Assembly: GCF_900606115.1 (NCBI RefSeq)
Contig: NZ_UWPJ01000015.1
Coordinates: 124,001-188,000, forward strand
From: Pigmentiphaga humi
GTDB lineage: Bacteria; Pseudomonadota; Gammaproteobacteria; Burkholderiales; Burkholderiaceae_B
Reading direction: 5' to 3'
Length of the DNA: 64,000 nt
The notes under the pieces: generated by a model
Told to the model about the DNA's origin: nothing
Database searches by the model: none
What the model saw: the letters and a program-made list of their open reading frames with translations, nothing else
In this document: piece by piece, positions 53,186 through 61,911 of the stretch
Layout: each line of letters starts with the position of its first letter
Position numbering within the stretch: the first letter of the stretch is position 1
Translations under genes and position numbers: made by a program

Positions 53186-54205
53186 ATGTCCGTCCAAGAG
53201 ATTTTATCCGCCGGGACCGCTTCCCAGGCGCCTGCCGGCATGGTGCCGCTGGATCATTTGACCGTGATCGAGGCCAAGGGTGCCGACGCCGCCGATTTCC
53301 TGCAAAGCCAGCTGACCCAGGACGTCGCCAAGCTCGATCCGGACCATGCATGCCTGGCCGGCTATTGCACGGCCAAGGGGCGCATGCTGGCCAGCGCGCT
53401 GCTGTGGCGCGCGCGGCCCGATCCGGCCGACCCGGTCCCGCGGCTGCTGCTGGTGGTCGACGCCGGCCTGGCGGCCGCGCTGCAGAAGCGCCTGTCCATG
53501 TTCGTGCTGCGCGCCAAGGTCAAGCTTGCGGTCACCCCGCTGAAAGTGGCCGGGGCCTGGGGCGGCGCCGAAACGCTGCAATCCGCCGCTGGCGGTCCCC
53601 TGCCCACGACGGACTGGGTCCGCGCCGACCTCCCCAGCGGCAGTTGGATCGCCGCACCCCGCGCCGATGCCGGGCCGGCGCGCTGGTGGTGGATAGGCGA
53701 CGATGGCCAACTGGCCGCGCTGACGCAGGCCGCCGGCATCGCCCACGGCGGCGCCGATGCCTGGCGCGCCGCCGACATCGCCGCCGGCATTCCCTGGATC
53801 ACCGCCGCCACGCAAGACCTGTTCGTGCCGCAGATGGTCAATTTCGAGCTCATAGGCGGCGTCAGCTTCACCAAGGGCTGCTACCCCGGCCAGGAAGTGG
53901 TCGCGCGCAGCCACTACCTGGGCAAGGTCAAGCGGCGAACCTTCCATGGCCGGCTCGCGCAGGCCGACGCGCAGGCCGACGCGCAGGCGCTGGTCGCTGC
54001 CGACGTGTTCCAGGAGGGCGACGAGCAGCCCTGCGGCCGCATCGTCAACGCCGCTCCCGACGGCGACGGCGTCGCCATTCTCTACGAAAGCACGCTGGCC
54101 GCCGGCCAGGGCGAGCTGCCGCTGCATGCGGGCTCGCCCATCGGCCCGGTCATCGCCCCGCAGGCCCTGCCCTATGCGCTGGCCGGCAACAACGCGCAAG
54201 GCTGA
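53186..54205 (+). CDS. ygfZ: YgfZ-type folate-binding protein (Fe-S/tRNA modification)
   Basis: 339 residues of the GcvT-like family. The signature KGCYPGQE is at 230-237 with its conserved cysteine (C232). N-terminal LTVIEAKGADAADFLQSQLTQDV is typical. YgfZ proteins assist iron-sulfur cluster enzymes such as MiaB using tetrahydrofolate. A repeated ADAQADAQA occurs near 260. Followed 14 bp later by a DUF4936-like gene. Confidence 0.93.
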   Translation: MSVQEILSAGTASQAPAGMVPLDHLTVIEAKGADAADFLQSQLTQDVAKLDPDHACLAGYCTAKGRMLASALLWRARPDPADPVPRLLLVVDAGLAAALQKRLSMFVLRAKVKLAVTPLKVAGAWGGAETLQSAAGGPLPTTDWVRADLPSGSWIAAPRADAGPARWWWIGDDGQLAALTQAAGIAHGGADAWRAADIAAGIPWITAATQDLFVPQMVNFELIGGVSFTKGCYPGQEVVARSHYLGKVKRRTFHGRLAQADAQADAQALVAADVFQEGDEQPCGRIVNAAPDGDGVAILYESTLAAGQGELPLHAGSPIGPVIAPQALPYALAGNNAQG

Positions 54206-54219
54206 ACAGGACACCCGGC

Positions 54220-54543
54220 ATGGATCATCTCTACGTTTACTACAAGCTGGCGCAGGCCGACCTCGCCCGGGCGCTGGCCCCCGCGCGCCAGGTGCTGGCC
54301 GCCGGCCGGCCCCATGCCCGGCGCACGCAGCTGCTGGCCCGCCCCGGCGCGAGCGACGGCGTGGCGACCTGGATGGAGGTCTACGAAGGCGTCGCCGATA
54401 CCGCCGCGCTGGAAGCGGCGCTGGCGCAAGCCGCCGAGGCCAGCGGCCTGGCGCCGCTGCTGCGCGGACCCCGGCGCACCGAGGCCTTCGCCGACCTGCC
54501 CGTGGACCCGGCGGACCTGGGCGCCGCTGCTTCATGTGCCTGA
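54220..54543 (+). CDS. DUF4936-like small protein
   Basis: 107 residues starting MDHLYVYYKLAQADLARALA. Short alpha/beta protein with TWMEVYEGVADTAALEAALA; no signal peptide or membrane helix. It looks like the DUF4936 family seen after ygfZ in betaproteobacteria. It overlaps the next gene by 10 nt. Function is unknown. Confidence 0.78.
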   Translation: MDHLYVYYKLAQADLARALAPARQVLAAGRPHARRTQLLARPGASDGVATWMEVYEGVADTAALEAALAQAAEASGLAPLLRGPRRTEAFADLPVDPADLGAAASCA

Positions 54544-55349
54544 TTGCTTTCGCCTGGGATCCGCTCGGCGAAACGCCGCTGCTGGTGGCTGCCAACCGCG
54601 ATGAGTTCTACGCCCGCCCGACCGCGCCCGCCGATTGGTGGACCGATCATCCCGATCTCTGGGGCGGACGCGACCTGGCGGCAGGCGGCACCTGGATGGG
54701 CGTGACCCGCCAGGGCCGCTTCGCCGCCATCACCAACTATCGCGAAGCCGGGAGCCACGACCCGCGGGCCCCCTCGCGCGGGCATCTGGTGGCCGAATTC
54801 CTGCTGGGCGAGGACGCTCCCGCCGGCTACCTGCGCGGCGTGGCCGGCCTGGCCGGCCCGTTCAACGGCTTCAACCTGATCGTGGGCGATTTGTTCGGCC
54901 CCGCGCCGTCCCTCTGGTATTTCTCGCACCGCCGCGGCTACCCCGCCGACGCGCCCAAGGCGCTTTCGCCGGGCGTCTACGGCCTATCGAACGCGGTGCT
55001 GGATACGCCCTGGCCCAAGGTCGTGCGAACCACCGCGGCGCTGGCCACGCTGAAAGCCACCGAAGCGCGCCCGGCGGCCTATCTGCAGATGCTTGCGGAC
55101 ACGACCGAAGCCGAGGACGCGCTGCTGCCCAGCACCGGCATCCCGCTGGAACGCGAGCGCGCCCTGTCCGCCGCCTTCATCATTACGCCGGACTACGGCA
55201 CACGTTCCCAGACGGTGCTGGCGGTCACGCGCGGGGGCCGCGTCCAGGCGGCAGAACGGAGCTTCGACGACGCCCGGCAGGCGCGCCACCTGGTGTCGGC
55301 CACGCTGCGTCAGGTCGATTTCGAAGTCCCGAACACCGCGCGCAGGTAG
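54534..55349 (+). CDS. NRDE-family protein (TANGO2-like)
   Basis: 271 residues starting with the family hallmark MCLIAFAWDP and AANRDEFYARPTAPADWW (the NRDE motif, residues about 20-23 being N-R-D-E). The Cys2 after Met resembles an N-terminal nucleophile hydrolase arrangement. Later: GTWMGVTRQGRFAAITNYRE and GVYGLSNAVLDTPWPKV. Eukaryotic TANGO2 has been tied to haem or lipid trafficking; the bacterial role is unclear. Its 3' end overlaps the convergent hydrolase gene by 40 bp. Confidence 0.9.
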   Translation: MCLIAFAWDPLGETPLLVAANRDEFYARPTAPADWWTDHPDLWGGRDLAAGGTWMGVTRQGRFAAITNYREAGSHDPRAPSRGHLVAEFLLGEDAPAGYLRGVAGLAGPFNGFNLIVGDLFGPAPSLWYFSHRRGYPADAPKALSPGVYGLSNAVLDTPWPKVVRTTAALATLKATEARPAAYLQMLADTTEAEDALLPSTGIPLERERALSAAFIITPDYGTRSQTVLAVTRGGRVQAAERSFDDARQARHLVSATLRQVDFEVPNTARR

Positions 55350-56278
55350 TCCACGGTCTCGTGCTGCGCGTGCCGCGCCACGCGCAGCGCCCCGCCCATG
55401 TTGTAGAAGCCGTGCGTGGTTCCCTGGTAGAGGCGGCAAGTCACCGGCACGCCCGCAGCCCGCAGCTTGTCGCCATAGGCCCGCCCCTCGTCCACCAGCG
55501 GATCGCACTCCGCCAGTTGCAGCAGCACAGGAGCCGCGCCGGCGAACTCGGGAGCGTCCAGGGGGGCGAAACGCCAGTCCAGCCGGTCGGCGTCGTCGCG
55601 CAGGTAGAGGTTGAAGAACCACTGTATGGTCCGGGCGTCGAGCAGGTAGCCCGCGGCGTAGGTCTCGTGCGAGGGCGTGTCCTGCCAGGCGCACGTGCCC
55701 GGATAGAGCAGCACCTGGGCGGCCAGCGGCAGGCGGTCGTCGCGGGCGCGCAGGGCCGCCTGCGCGGTCAGGGTGCCGCCCGCGCTGTCGCCCATGCCGG
55801 CGATGCGAGCCGGATCGACGCCCAGCATCGCATGCTTGTCGAAAGCCCAGCGCCAGGCGCCGTAGACGTCGTCGGCCGCGGTCGGGAACCTGTATTCGGG
55901 CGCAAGCCGGTAGCCGATGGACAGCACCTTGCAGCGGGCGCCGTTGGCCAGCATGCGGCAGACCGCATCGTAGCCTTCCACGCTTCCGACCGTGAACCCG
56001 CCGCCATGGGCGAAGACCAGCAAGGGAGCCGGCTCGGGCGCATCCATGCCGGTATACAGACGCGCGCCGATCCGTCCAGCCCCCACCGGGATCTCGAGAT
56101 CGCGCACCTGCGCGACCTCGGCCGCGGCGATCTCCAGCACCTTGCTGGCTTTTTCGTGGAACAGGCGAGCAGCCTGCGGGGGGTGTTGCCAATACGGCGG
56201 CCGGTTCGCCCGGCGGATGCGCGCAACCAGGTCGGCCACCTGGGGATCCAGGGGCCGGGGATGCTCCAGCCTAGCCAT
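55310..56278 (-). CDS. Alpha/beta hydrolase of the HSL (carboxylesterase) family
   Basis: 322 residues. Oxyanion motif HGGG at 91-94, nucleophile S165 in GDSAG (163-167), acid D259 (ECDPLVD) and base H289 (THGFY): a complete HSL-type catalytic triad. No signal peptide. The start overlaps the PaaI gene's end by 8 nt. It probably hydrolyses short or medium acyl esters; physiological substrate unknown. Confidence 0.92.
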   Translation of the reverse strand: MARLEHPRPLDPQVADLVARIRRANRPPYWQHPPQAARLFHEKASKVLEIAAAEVAQVRDLEIPVGAGRIGARLYTGMDAPEPAPLLVFAHGGGFTVGSVEGYDAVCRMLANGARCKVLSIGYRLAPEYRFPTAADDVYGAWRWAFDKHAMLGVDPARIAGMGDSAGGTLTAQAALRARDDRLPLAAQVLLYPGTCAWQDTPSHETYAAGYLLDARTIQWFFNLYLRDDADRLDWRFAPLDAPEFAGAAPVLLQLAECDPLVDEGRAYGDKLRAAGVPVTCRLYQGTTHGFYNMGGALRVARHAQHETVDYLRAVFGTSKST

Positions 56279-56699
56279 CCACGCCCTGTTCGCTGCGCTT
56301 TTTGATGTATTTGAACGTTCCGCTGGAACGCGCCACCAGCTCGCCTGCCTCGTCGCGCACCTCGCCCTCGCAAAAGGCCATGGTGGTGGAGCGGTGATAG
56401 CACTTGCCGGTGGCGAACAGCGTGTCGCTCTGCCCGGGGCGCACGAAGCTGGTGGTCATGTCCACGGTGGCGCTGCCGCGCAGCTCGGGGTGCAGCGAAC
56501 GCGCGGCAGTCGCCATGGCCGCATCGAGCAGCGTCATCAGCACGCCGCCGTGGCACACCTGCCAGCTGTTCCGGTGTTCGGGCAGGATCGCCATGCGAAC
56601 CTCGGAGACGCCGCCTTCGGCCTTGACCAGGCGGGCGCCCAGCCATTCCAGGAACGGAATCGACACGCCGGTGACGGTCTGGGGAGTGTCTGCCGGCAT
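56271..56699 (-). CDS. PaaI/hotdog-fold thioesterase
   Basis: 142 residues, hotdog fold. Key segment CHGGVLMTLLDAAMATAARS (49-68) holds the conserved H-G-G and the catalytic Asp (D59), then VDMTTSFVRPGQ strand. Hydrolyses acyl-CoA thioesters in characterised relatives. It sits between a Dabb-domain gene (4 bp away) and the HSL hydrolase, probably one transcript. Confidence 0.9.
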   Translation of the reverse strand: MPADTPQTVTGVSIPFLEWLGARLVKAEGGVSEVRMAILPEHRNSWQVCHGGVLMTLLDAAMATAARSLHPELRGSATVDMTTSFVRPGQSDTLFATGKCYHRSTTMAFCEGEVRDEAGELVARSSGTFKYIKKRSEQGVDG

Positions 56700-56703
56700 G
56701 GGA

Positions 56704-57015
56704 TTACCTCGCCGGCAGTTCGTAGTCCATGCACTGGCGCTCGGTGCGCACGGCCGACATCAGCGGCTTGCTCGCCACGTGCCGCGGATGCACCTGATAC
56801 GCTTCGAGCGCCTCGCGGCTCTCGAACAGCGAATTGAGAACCACGTCGTAAGTGGCCTCGCAGCCCTCGCTGGCCAGCCCGATCTCGAACTCCAGCATGC
56901 CTGGCACGCAGTCGCGGCAGTCCTCCAGCAACTGCCTGACCTTCTGCATATTGGCCTGGCGATCGGCGCCTTCGGCGTGTTCCTTGAGTTTCCACATGAC
57001 GATATGGCGGATCAT
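56704..57015 (-). CDS. Dabb (stress-responsive alpha/beta barrel) protein
   Basis: 103 residues starting MIRHIVMWKLKEHAEG, the standard Dabb-domain beginning, with DVVLNSLFESREALEAYQVH and HPRHVASK (conserved His residues). Dimeric ferredoxin-like fold; some members are dehydratases or cyclases. GAGG-type RBS upstream. Second gene of the doxX-dabb-paaI-hydrolase group. Confidence 0.9.
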   Translation of the reverse strand: MIRHIVMWKLKEHAEGADRQANMQKVRQLLEDCRDCVPGMLEFEIGLASEGCEATYDVVLNSLFESREALEAYQVHPRHVASKPLMSAVRTERQCMDYELPAR

Positions 57016-57056
57016 GAGGGACGAGTCCTCCGGTAAGGGTTCGGGAATGGATGCGG

Positions 57057-57467
57057 TCAGCGGCGGGCGGTGCGCTGCCCCAGGATGGCAGCCAGGATCA
57101 GCCCGCCGATCACGGTGATGTGTTCGAGCACGACCAGCATTTCATGCATGCCTTCCTGGCCGGACATGGTCCAGAAGGGATGCGCGATGGGAATGGTCAG
57201 CAGCGTGAACACGGCCAGCGCGCCTGCGCCCAGCCAGGCGCCGCGATTGACGATGATCAGCAGCGAGCCGCCGAGCTGGACGATGATGGTCAGGGCGTTG
57301 AACAGCCAGCCCGGCTCGAGGCCGAAATGGCTCATCTCGGCCACGCCTCCCGCGAAATCCGTGAGCTTGACCAGCCCGCTGGACCAGAACATGAAAGTCA
57401 GGACTAGGCGCCCGAGCAACAGCAGCGCGCGTGATTCGAGCATGGCTTTTATGGGTGCGGGGGTCAT
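57057..57467 (-). CDS. DoxX-family membrane protein
   Basis: 136 residues with four hydrophobic segments (about 15-32, 55-75, 80-98, 110-130) and the DoxX pattern GRLVLTFMFWSSGLVKLTDF. Start ATG 57467 (MTPAPIKAML) is preferred to in-frame upstream codons. DoxX proteins associate with oxidoreductases or oxidative-stress responses, without a settled function. First gene of the group leading to the esterase. Confidence 0.87.
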   Translation of the reverse strand: MTPAPIKAMLESRALLLLGRLVLTFMFWSSGLVKLTDFAGGVAEMSHFGLEPGWLFNALTIIVQLGGSLLIIVNRGAWLGAGALAVFTLLTIPIAHPFWTMSGQEGMHEMLVVLEHITVIGGLILAAILGQRTARR

Positions 57468-57579
57468 GGTGTCATCCGTCCGGGATAGAAGGAATTGCGC
57501 CTGCCGGCCCCACGGGCACGGCATCGGGCGCGCCCATCATACTGGAAGTCGCCGCGTTCCGGATGGCCGCGGCGAACCC

Positions 57580-58587
57580 TCAGAACACCAGCCGGCCCAC
57601 CCACCAGGCGCCGGCGGCGACCAGCGCCGAAGCGGGGATCGTCAGGATCCAGGCCCACACGATATTGCCTGCCAGGCCCCAGCGCACCGCATTGAACTTG
57701 CGGCTGGACCCCACGCCGACGATGGCGCCGGTGATGGTATGCGTGGTCGAGACCGGAATGCCCAGCGCCGCGGCCAGGAACAGCGTCATCGCGCCGCCGG
57801 TTTCCGCACAGAACCCGCCCACCGGCTTGAGCTTGGTGATGCGCTGGCCCATGGTCTTGACGATGCGCCAGCCGCCGAACATGGTGCCCAGCGCGATCGC
57901 CGTGTAGCAGCTCACGACTACCCACATCGGGACGTGATCCTGCGCGCCCGGCACGTTGGCCGCGATCAGCAGCAGCCAGATGATGCCGATGGTCTTTTGC
58001 GCATCGTTGCCGCCGTGCCCCAGACTGTACAGGCCGGCCGACACCAGCTGCAGGCGGCGGAACCACTTGTCGACCTTGAGCGGACGGGTGCGGAAGAACA
58101 GCCACGACACGATCAGCATCATTGCCCCGCCCAGCACGAAGCCCAGCACGGGAGAGACGACGATGAAGGCGATGATGGTGAGGATTTCACGCGTCATCAG
58201 CGCGCCCGGGCCGCCCGCGGCCAGCCCCGCGCCGACGATGCCGCCGATCAGCGCGTGCGACGACGAAGACGGAATGCCGAAATACCAGGTGATGACGTTC
58301 CAGGCGATAGCGCCGACCAGCGCGCCGAAGATGACGTAGTGATCCACGAACGTGGGATCGACGATCCCCTTGCCTATCGTGGCGGCCACCTTGAGATGGA
58401 AGATGAAAATGGCGACGAAATTAAAAAACGCGGCGAAAACGACCGCGTGATGAGGCTTGAGTACTCCCGTGGAAACCACGGTGGCAATGGAATTGGCTGC
58501 GTCGTGGAACCCATTCATGAAATCGAAAATGAGTGCCAGCACGACCAGGATGCAAAGCGTGACCAGACTGATCTGAAGCGTGTCCAT
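57580..58587 (-). CDS. pit: Inorganic phosphate transporter (Pit type)
   Basis: 335 residues, about 10 membrane helices, with the two inverted PiT signatures: FDFMNGFHDAANSIATVVST near 22-41 and GLYSLGHGGNDAQKTIGIIW near 190-209. Low-affinity metal-phosphate/H+ symporter of the short form lacking the large central loop of PitA. Located 12 bp after the DUF47 gene, an established regulatory partner. Confidence 0.94.
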   Translation of the reverse strand: MDTLQISLVTLCILVVLALIFDFMNGFHDAANSIATVVSTGVLKPHHAVVFAAFFNFVAIFIFHLKVAATIGKGIVDPTFVDHYVIFGALVGAIAWNVITWYFGIPSSSSHALIGGIVGAGLAAGGPGALMTREILTIIAFIVVSPVLGFVLGGAMMLIVSWLFFRTRPLKVDKWFRRLQLVSAGLYSLGHGGNDAQKTIGIIWLLLIAANVPGAQDHVPMWVVVSCYTAIALGTMFGGWRIVKTMGQRITKLKPVGGFCAETGGAMTLFLAAALGIPVSTTHTITGAIVGVGSSRKFNAVRWGLAGNIVWAWILTIPASALVAAGAWWVGRLVF

Positions 58588-58599
58588 GAAATGTCCCGA

Positions 58600-59226
58600 C
58601 TAGGCGTTTTCCAGCACGATGCCTTCGATCAGGTTGGCAACGTCCTCGCACTTGTCGGTGACTTCTTCCAGCAGCTCGTAGACCGCCTTCATCTTGATCA
58701 ACTGGCGGGTATCCGACTCGTCCCGGAACAGCCGGCCCATGCCGCGGCGCATCACGCGGTCGGCATCGGATTCGAGGCGGTCGATCTCCTCGCAGATTTT
58801 CATGATGCTGGCCGTATCGTCCAGGTTGTGCAGCAGGCCCACCACCATGTGGAGGCGATCGCAGCATTGCACGCCGATGTCGGCAAGCGCCCGCGCATCC
58901 GCCGTCACTACCCGGACGTCGTAGAGGCCGACGCACTGGGCGGCATCCTCCATCAGGTCCAGGATGTCGTCCATCGTCGTGATCAGCTGGTGGATCTGGT
59001 CGCGGTCCAGCGGCGTGATGAACGTCTTGTGCAGCATGTCGACGGTATCGTGGGTGATCTTGTCCGCCTTTTTCTCGAGCGTCTCGACGTTCAAGATACG
59101 CTGATCCACCTGCGACAGGTCGCCCATCAGCGCGGCAAGCTCGCGCGCGCCTTGCCGGCACAAGTCGGCATGGGCCGCGAACATGTCGAAAAAGCGCCCT
59201 TCCTTAGGCATCAAGCGTGCAAACAT
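58600..59226 (-). CDS. DUF47/PhoU-like Pit accessory regulator
   Basis: 208 residues, all-helical PhoU-like fold. Family segments: MPKEGRFFDMFAAHADLCRQ, LEKKADKITHDTVDMLHKTF, TTMDDILDLMEDA. Start ATG 59226 is behind GAGAGGA; an upstream in-frame ATG has no site. DUF47 proteins are encoded next to pit and restrain or control phosphate uptake in studied species. Confidence 0.93.
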   Translation of the reverse strand: MFARLMPKEGRFFDMFAAHADLCRQGARELAALMGDLSQVDQRILNVETLEKKADKITHDTVDMLHKTFITPLDRDQIHQLITTMDDILDLMEDAAQCVGLYDVRVVTADARALADIGVQCCDRLHMVVGLLHNLDDTASIMKICEEIDRLESDADRVMRRGMGRLFRDESDTRQLIKMKAVYELLEEVTDKCEDVANLIEGIVLENA

Positions 59227-59528
59227 CGCGTCCTCTCGATACGCCATATGACAAACACATGACGCGTTAAAAACCGCGCGAAGTGTAGCATGAGGGGGAG
59301 GCCCCCCTGTACGCCCTTACGGGCGCCCCCCAGGGGGCGGCACTGGCGGACCGGCGGAGCCCGATCCGCTGTGTCCGTCGTTAGGACACGTGCGGATGTG
59401 GGCACAAGGCAAGAACGCGTTGCCTCGATCCGAGACGCCCTTCCCAGACCCAGGATGCGGTGGATCCGGCTCTGCCGGTCCACGCGCATCGCCCCCTGGG
59501 GGGCGCCCGTAAGGGCGTACGGGGGGGC
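59227..59528. other. Hairpin-rich intergenic region between dnaB and the DUF47 gene
   Basis: 302 bp with no supported gene. It holds two head-to-head copies of the GC-rich repeat (59296-59370 and 59458-59529). Between them lie two small perfect hairpins with 7-nt loops: GTGTCC/GGACAC (59371-59389) and AGGCAA/TTGCCT (59407-59425). Any transcript would fold into a chain of stems; it may end dnaB transcription. The DUF47/pit promoter must also lie near 59230-59295, though none is clear. Confidence 0.7.
59296..59370 (+). repeat. GC-rich palindromic repeat, copy 3
   Basis: Core GTACGCCCTTACGGGCG then CCCCCCAGGGGGCGGC, followed by ACTGGCGGACCGGCG and GCCCGATCCG. It agrees with copy 1 through the full core and tail. 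Confidence 0.85.
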
Positions 59529-59529
59529 C
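59458..59529 (-). repeat. GC-rich palindromic repeat, copy 4 (inverted)
   Basis: Read on the minus strand it starts at the last base of the dnaB stop codon: GTACGCCCTTACGGGCG, CCCCCCAGGGGGCGAT, then GGACCGGCAGAGCCGGATCC. It is inverted relative to copy 3, about 87 bp away. Confidence 0.85.
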
Positions 59530-60920
59530 TAATACTCGCTGTCGACGAAGGCGTTGCCGGAGAAGTTGGCGAATTTGGTATACATGCCCTGCCAGGTGAG
59601 GCGGATGGTGCCGATGGGGCCGTTGCGCTGCTTGCCGATGATGATTTCGGCGGTGCCTTTGTCCGGGGTGTCGGGATTGTAGACCTCGTCCCGGTACAGG
59701 AAGATGATGACGTCCGCGTCCTGTTCGATGGCGCCGGATTCCCGCAGGTCGCTCATGACGGGGCGTTTGTTGGGCCGCTGCTCGAGGCCGCGGTTGAGCT
59801 GGGAGAGCGCGATCAGCGGGCAGTTCAGTTCCTTGGCCAGCCCCTTCATCGAGCGGCTGATCTCGGACAGTTCCGATGCGCGGTTTTCGTTGTTGCCGCT
59901 GCCGTTGCCCGACATCAGCTGCAGGTAATCGATGATGATCAGGCCCAGCTGGCCGCATTGCCGGGCCAGGCGGCGGGCGCGCGAGCGCAGTTCCATGGGG
60001 CTGAGCGCGGGCGTCTCGTCGATGTAGAGCTGGGTGTCCTGCATCTTCTGGATGGCATGCGTCAGCTTGGGCCAGTCCTCGTCGAGCAGCTTGCCGGTGC
60101 GCAGGCGCTGCTGGTCCAGGCGTCCGACCGAGCCCAGCACCCGCATGGCGAGCTGCGAGGCGCCCATTTCCATCGAGAAGATCGCCACGGGCAGCCCCTC
60201 CTCCACCGCGACGTGTTCGCCGATGTTGACGGAGAAAGCGGTCTTGCCCATGGAGGGGCGGCCGGCCACGACGACCATGTCGCCGGGCTGCAGGCCGGAC
60301 GTCATCTTGTCCAGGTCGGTAAAGCCGGTGGGCACGCCGGTGACGTCGGAAGTGCTGTCGCGGTGATAGAGCTCGTCGATACGCTCGACCACCTGGGTCA
60401 GCAGCGGCTGCAGTTCCTGGAAGCCGGCGGTGCCGCGCGCGCCTTCTTCGGCGATCTGGAATATCTTGGACTCGGCCTCGTCCAGCAGTTGCCGGGTGTC
60501 CTTGCCCTGCGGGTTGAAGGCTGCCGACGAAATGTCGTCGGCCACCGTCACCAGTTTGCGCAGCACGGCGCGGTCGCGCACGATCTCGGCGTAGCGGCGG
60601 ATGTTGGCCGCCGACGGCGTATTCTGCGCCAGCGAGTTCAGGTAGGCCAGTCCGCCCACCTCCTCGGCCTTGCCTGCCACCTGCAGGGCTTCGTAGGTCG
60701 TCACCACGTCCGCCGGGCGCGCCAGGCCGATGAGCTTGGCCATCTGCTGCCAGATCATCCGGTGATCGTAGCGGTAGAAATCGTCTTCCTTGAGGATGTC
60801 CGCGATGCGGTCCCAGGCGGCATTGTCGAGCAGCAGGCCGCCCAGCACCGACTGCTCGGCTTCCACCGAGTGAGGAGGCACGCGCAGGGATTCGAGCTGG
60901 GGATCGACGGGCGAATTCAT
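59529..60920 (-). CDS. dnaB: Replicative DNA helicase
   Basis: 463 residues: N-terminal helical domain (VPPHSVEAEQSVLGGLLLDN at 14-33), linker, RecA-like motor with Walker A GRPSMGKTAF (220-229), Walker B LIIIDYLQLM near 320 and the DLRESGAIEQDADV region. Start ATG 60920 (MNSPVDPQ) has no Shine-Dalgarno, but it is the family-typical start. No intein. Downstream of the rplI terminator, so it needs its own promoter. Confidence 0.96.
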   Translation of the reverse strand: MNSPVDPQLESLRVPPHSVEAEQSVLGGLLLDNAAWDRIADILKEDDFYRYDHRMIWQQMAKLIGLARPADVVTTYEALQVAGKAEEVGGLAYLNSLAQNTPSAANIRRYAEIVRDRAVLRKLVTVADDISSAAFNPQGKDTRQLLDEAESKIFQIAEEGARGTAGFQELQPLLTQVVERIDELYHRDSTSDVTGVPTGFTDLDKMTSGLQPGDMVVVAGRPSMGKTAFSVNIGEHVAVEEGLPVAIFSMEMGASQLAMRVLGSVGRLDQQRLRTGKLLDEDWPKLTHAIQKMQDTQLYIDETPALSPMELRSRARRLARQCGQLGLIIIDYLQLMSGNGSGNNENRASELSEISRSMKGLAKELNCPLIALSQLNRGLEQRPNKRPVMSDLRESGAIEQDADVIIFLYRDEVYNPDTPDKGTAEIIIGKQRNGPIGTIRLTWQGMYTKFANFSGNAFVDSEY

Positions 60921-61015
60921 AGTACGGACAAAGAGGAGATGGAACGGCCGGCCGGCGCGCGGGCCGGTGACAGTGTAGCCCTTTGACAAGGGGCGTGCGG
61001 TTGCCTGCCGCGGCG

Positions 61016-61056
61016 AAAAAACAAACCCCTCATTTCCACGAAATGAGGGGTTTGTT
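61016..61056 (-). terminator. Strong intrinsic terminator of the rpsF-rplI operon
   Basis: Perfect 17-bp stem: arms 61020-61036 (AACAAACCCCTCATTTC) and 61040-61056, loop of 3 nt, followed on the minus strand by a run of T residues (61021-61016). It lies 80 bp beyond the rplI stop. Confidence 0.95.
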
Positions 61057-61135
61057 CAGCCTGGACGGGCACCGCTCGTACGCCGTTGCCGCCGGCCGTT
61101 GCGGCCTGGCGGCGGATGGCGCCACGGATGGGCGA

Positions 61136-61591
61136 TCAGGCGGTTTCGCCGACCACGACGATCGTGATGTTGGCCACGACGTCGGTGTGCAGGGCGACTT
61201 CCAGCGGGAATTCGCCGATGGTCTTGAGCGGACCGTTGGGCAGGCGGACCATGCCCTTTTCGACGGAGTCGAAACCGGCGCCCTTCAGCGCGGCGGCGAC
61301 GTCGAAATTGGTCACGGAGCCGAACAGGCGGCCATCCACACCCGCCTTCTGGGTGACGGACACCGACTGGCCTTCCAGGCGCTCGGCCACGGCTTGCGCG
61401 GCGGCCAGCTTGTCGGCCTGGACCTTCTCGAGCTCGGCGCGGCGGGCTTCGAATTCCTTGAGCGCGGCGTCGGTGGCGCGCTTGGCCATTTTCTGCGGGA
61501 TCAGGAAGTTACGGGCATAGCCGTTCTTCACACGGACGACGTCGCCCAGGTTGCCCAGGTTGGCGACTTTTTCGAGCAAGATGATTTGCAT
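61136..61591 (-). CDS. rplI: 50S ribosomal protein L9
   Basis: 151 residues. N-terminal RNA-binding domain [19 protein letters not shown] and [20 protein letters not shown], central long helix, C-terminal domain with [12 protein letters not shown] and [11 protein letters not shown]. Standard length (E. coli 149). Last gene of rpsF-priB-rpsR-rplI, 19 bp after rpsR. Confidence 0.98.
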   Translation of the reverse strand: MQIILLEKVANLGNLGDVVRVKNGYARNFLIPQKMAKRATDAALKEFEARRAELEKVQADKLAAAQAVAERLEGQSVSVTQKAGVDGRLFGSVTNFDVAAALKGAGFDSVEKGMVRLPNGPLKTIGEFPLEVALHTDVVANITIVVVGETA

Positions 61592-61610
61592 GATTGGACT
61601 CTCCCGGCAA

Positions 61611-61883
61611 TCAATTGTGGTTGTCGGTGTAGGCCAAGAGCGCCAGGAAGCGGGCGCGCTTGATTGCCGTATCGAGTTGGCGCTGGTAGTGCGCCTTGGT
61701 GCCGGTCAGGCGGGCAGGAATGATCTTGCCGTTTTCCTGGATGAAGTCGCGCAGGACCTCGATATCCTTGTAGTCGATCTGGTCAACGCCAGCTGCCGTG
61801 AAGCGGCAGAACTTGCGCCGCTTGAACAGCGGATTCTGTTGACCGAACTTCTTTTTTTCCTTGCGTTTGCCGAATGCGGCCAT
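61611..61883 (-). CDS. rpsR: 30S ribosomal protein S18
   Basis: 90 residues. Core [40 protein letters not shown] and [12 protein letters not shown]; basic N-terminus. Partner of S6 in the 30S platform and in leader binding. The single Cys in the KFCRF segment is not part of a zinc ribbon. Confidence 0.98.
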   Translation of the reverse strand: MAAFGKRKEKKKFGQQNPLFKRRKFCRFTAAGVDQIDYKDIEVLRDFIQENGKIIPARLTGTKAHYQRQLDTAIKRARFLALLAYTDNHN

Positions 61884-61911
61884 GATGTACCTCTTGGGTA
61901 TTCAATCCGTT

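Noticed and set aside
53350-54543. Long frame fusing ygfZ-region sequence to the DUF4936-like gene
   Set aside because: The upstream part is ygfZ read out of frame; the real gene starts at ATG 54220.
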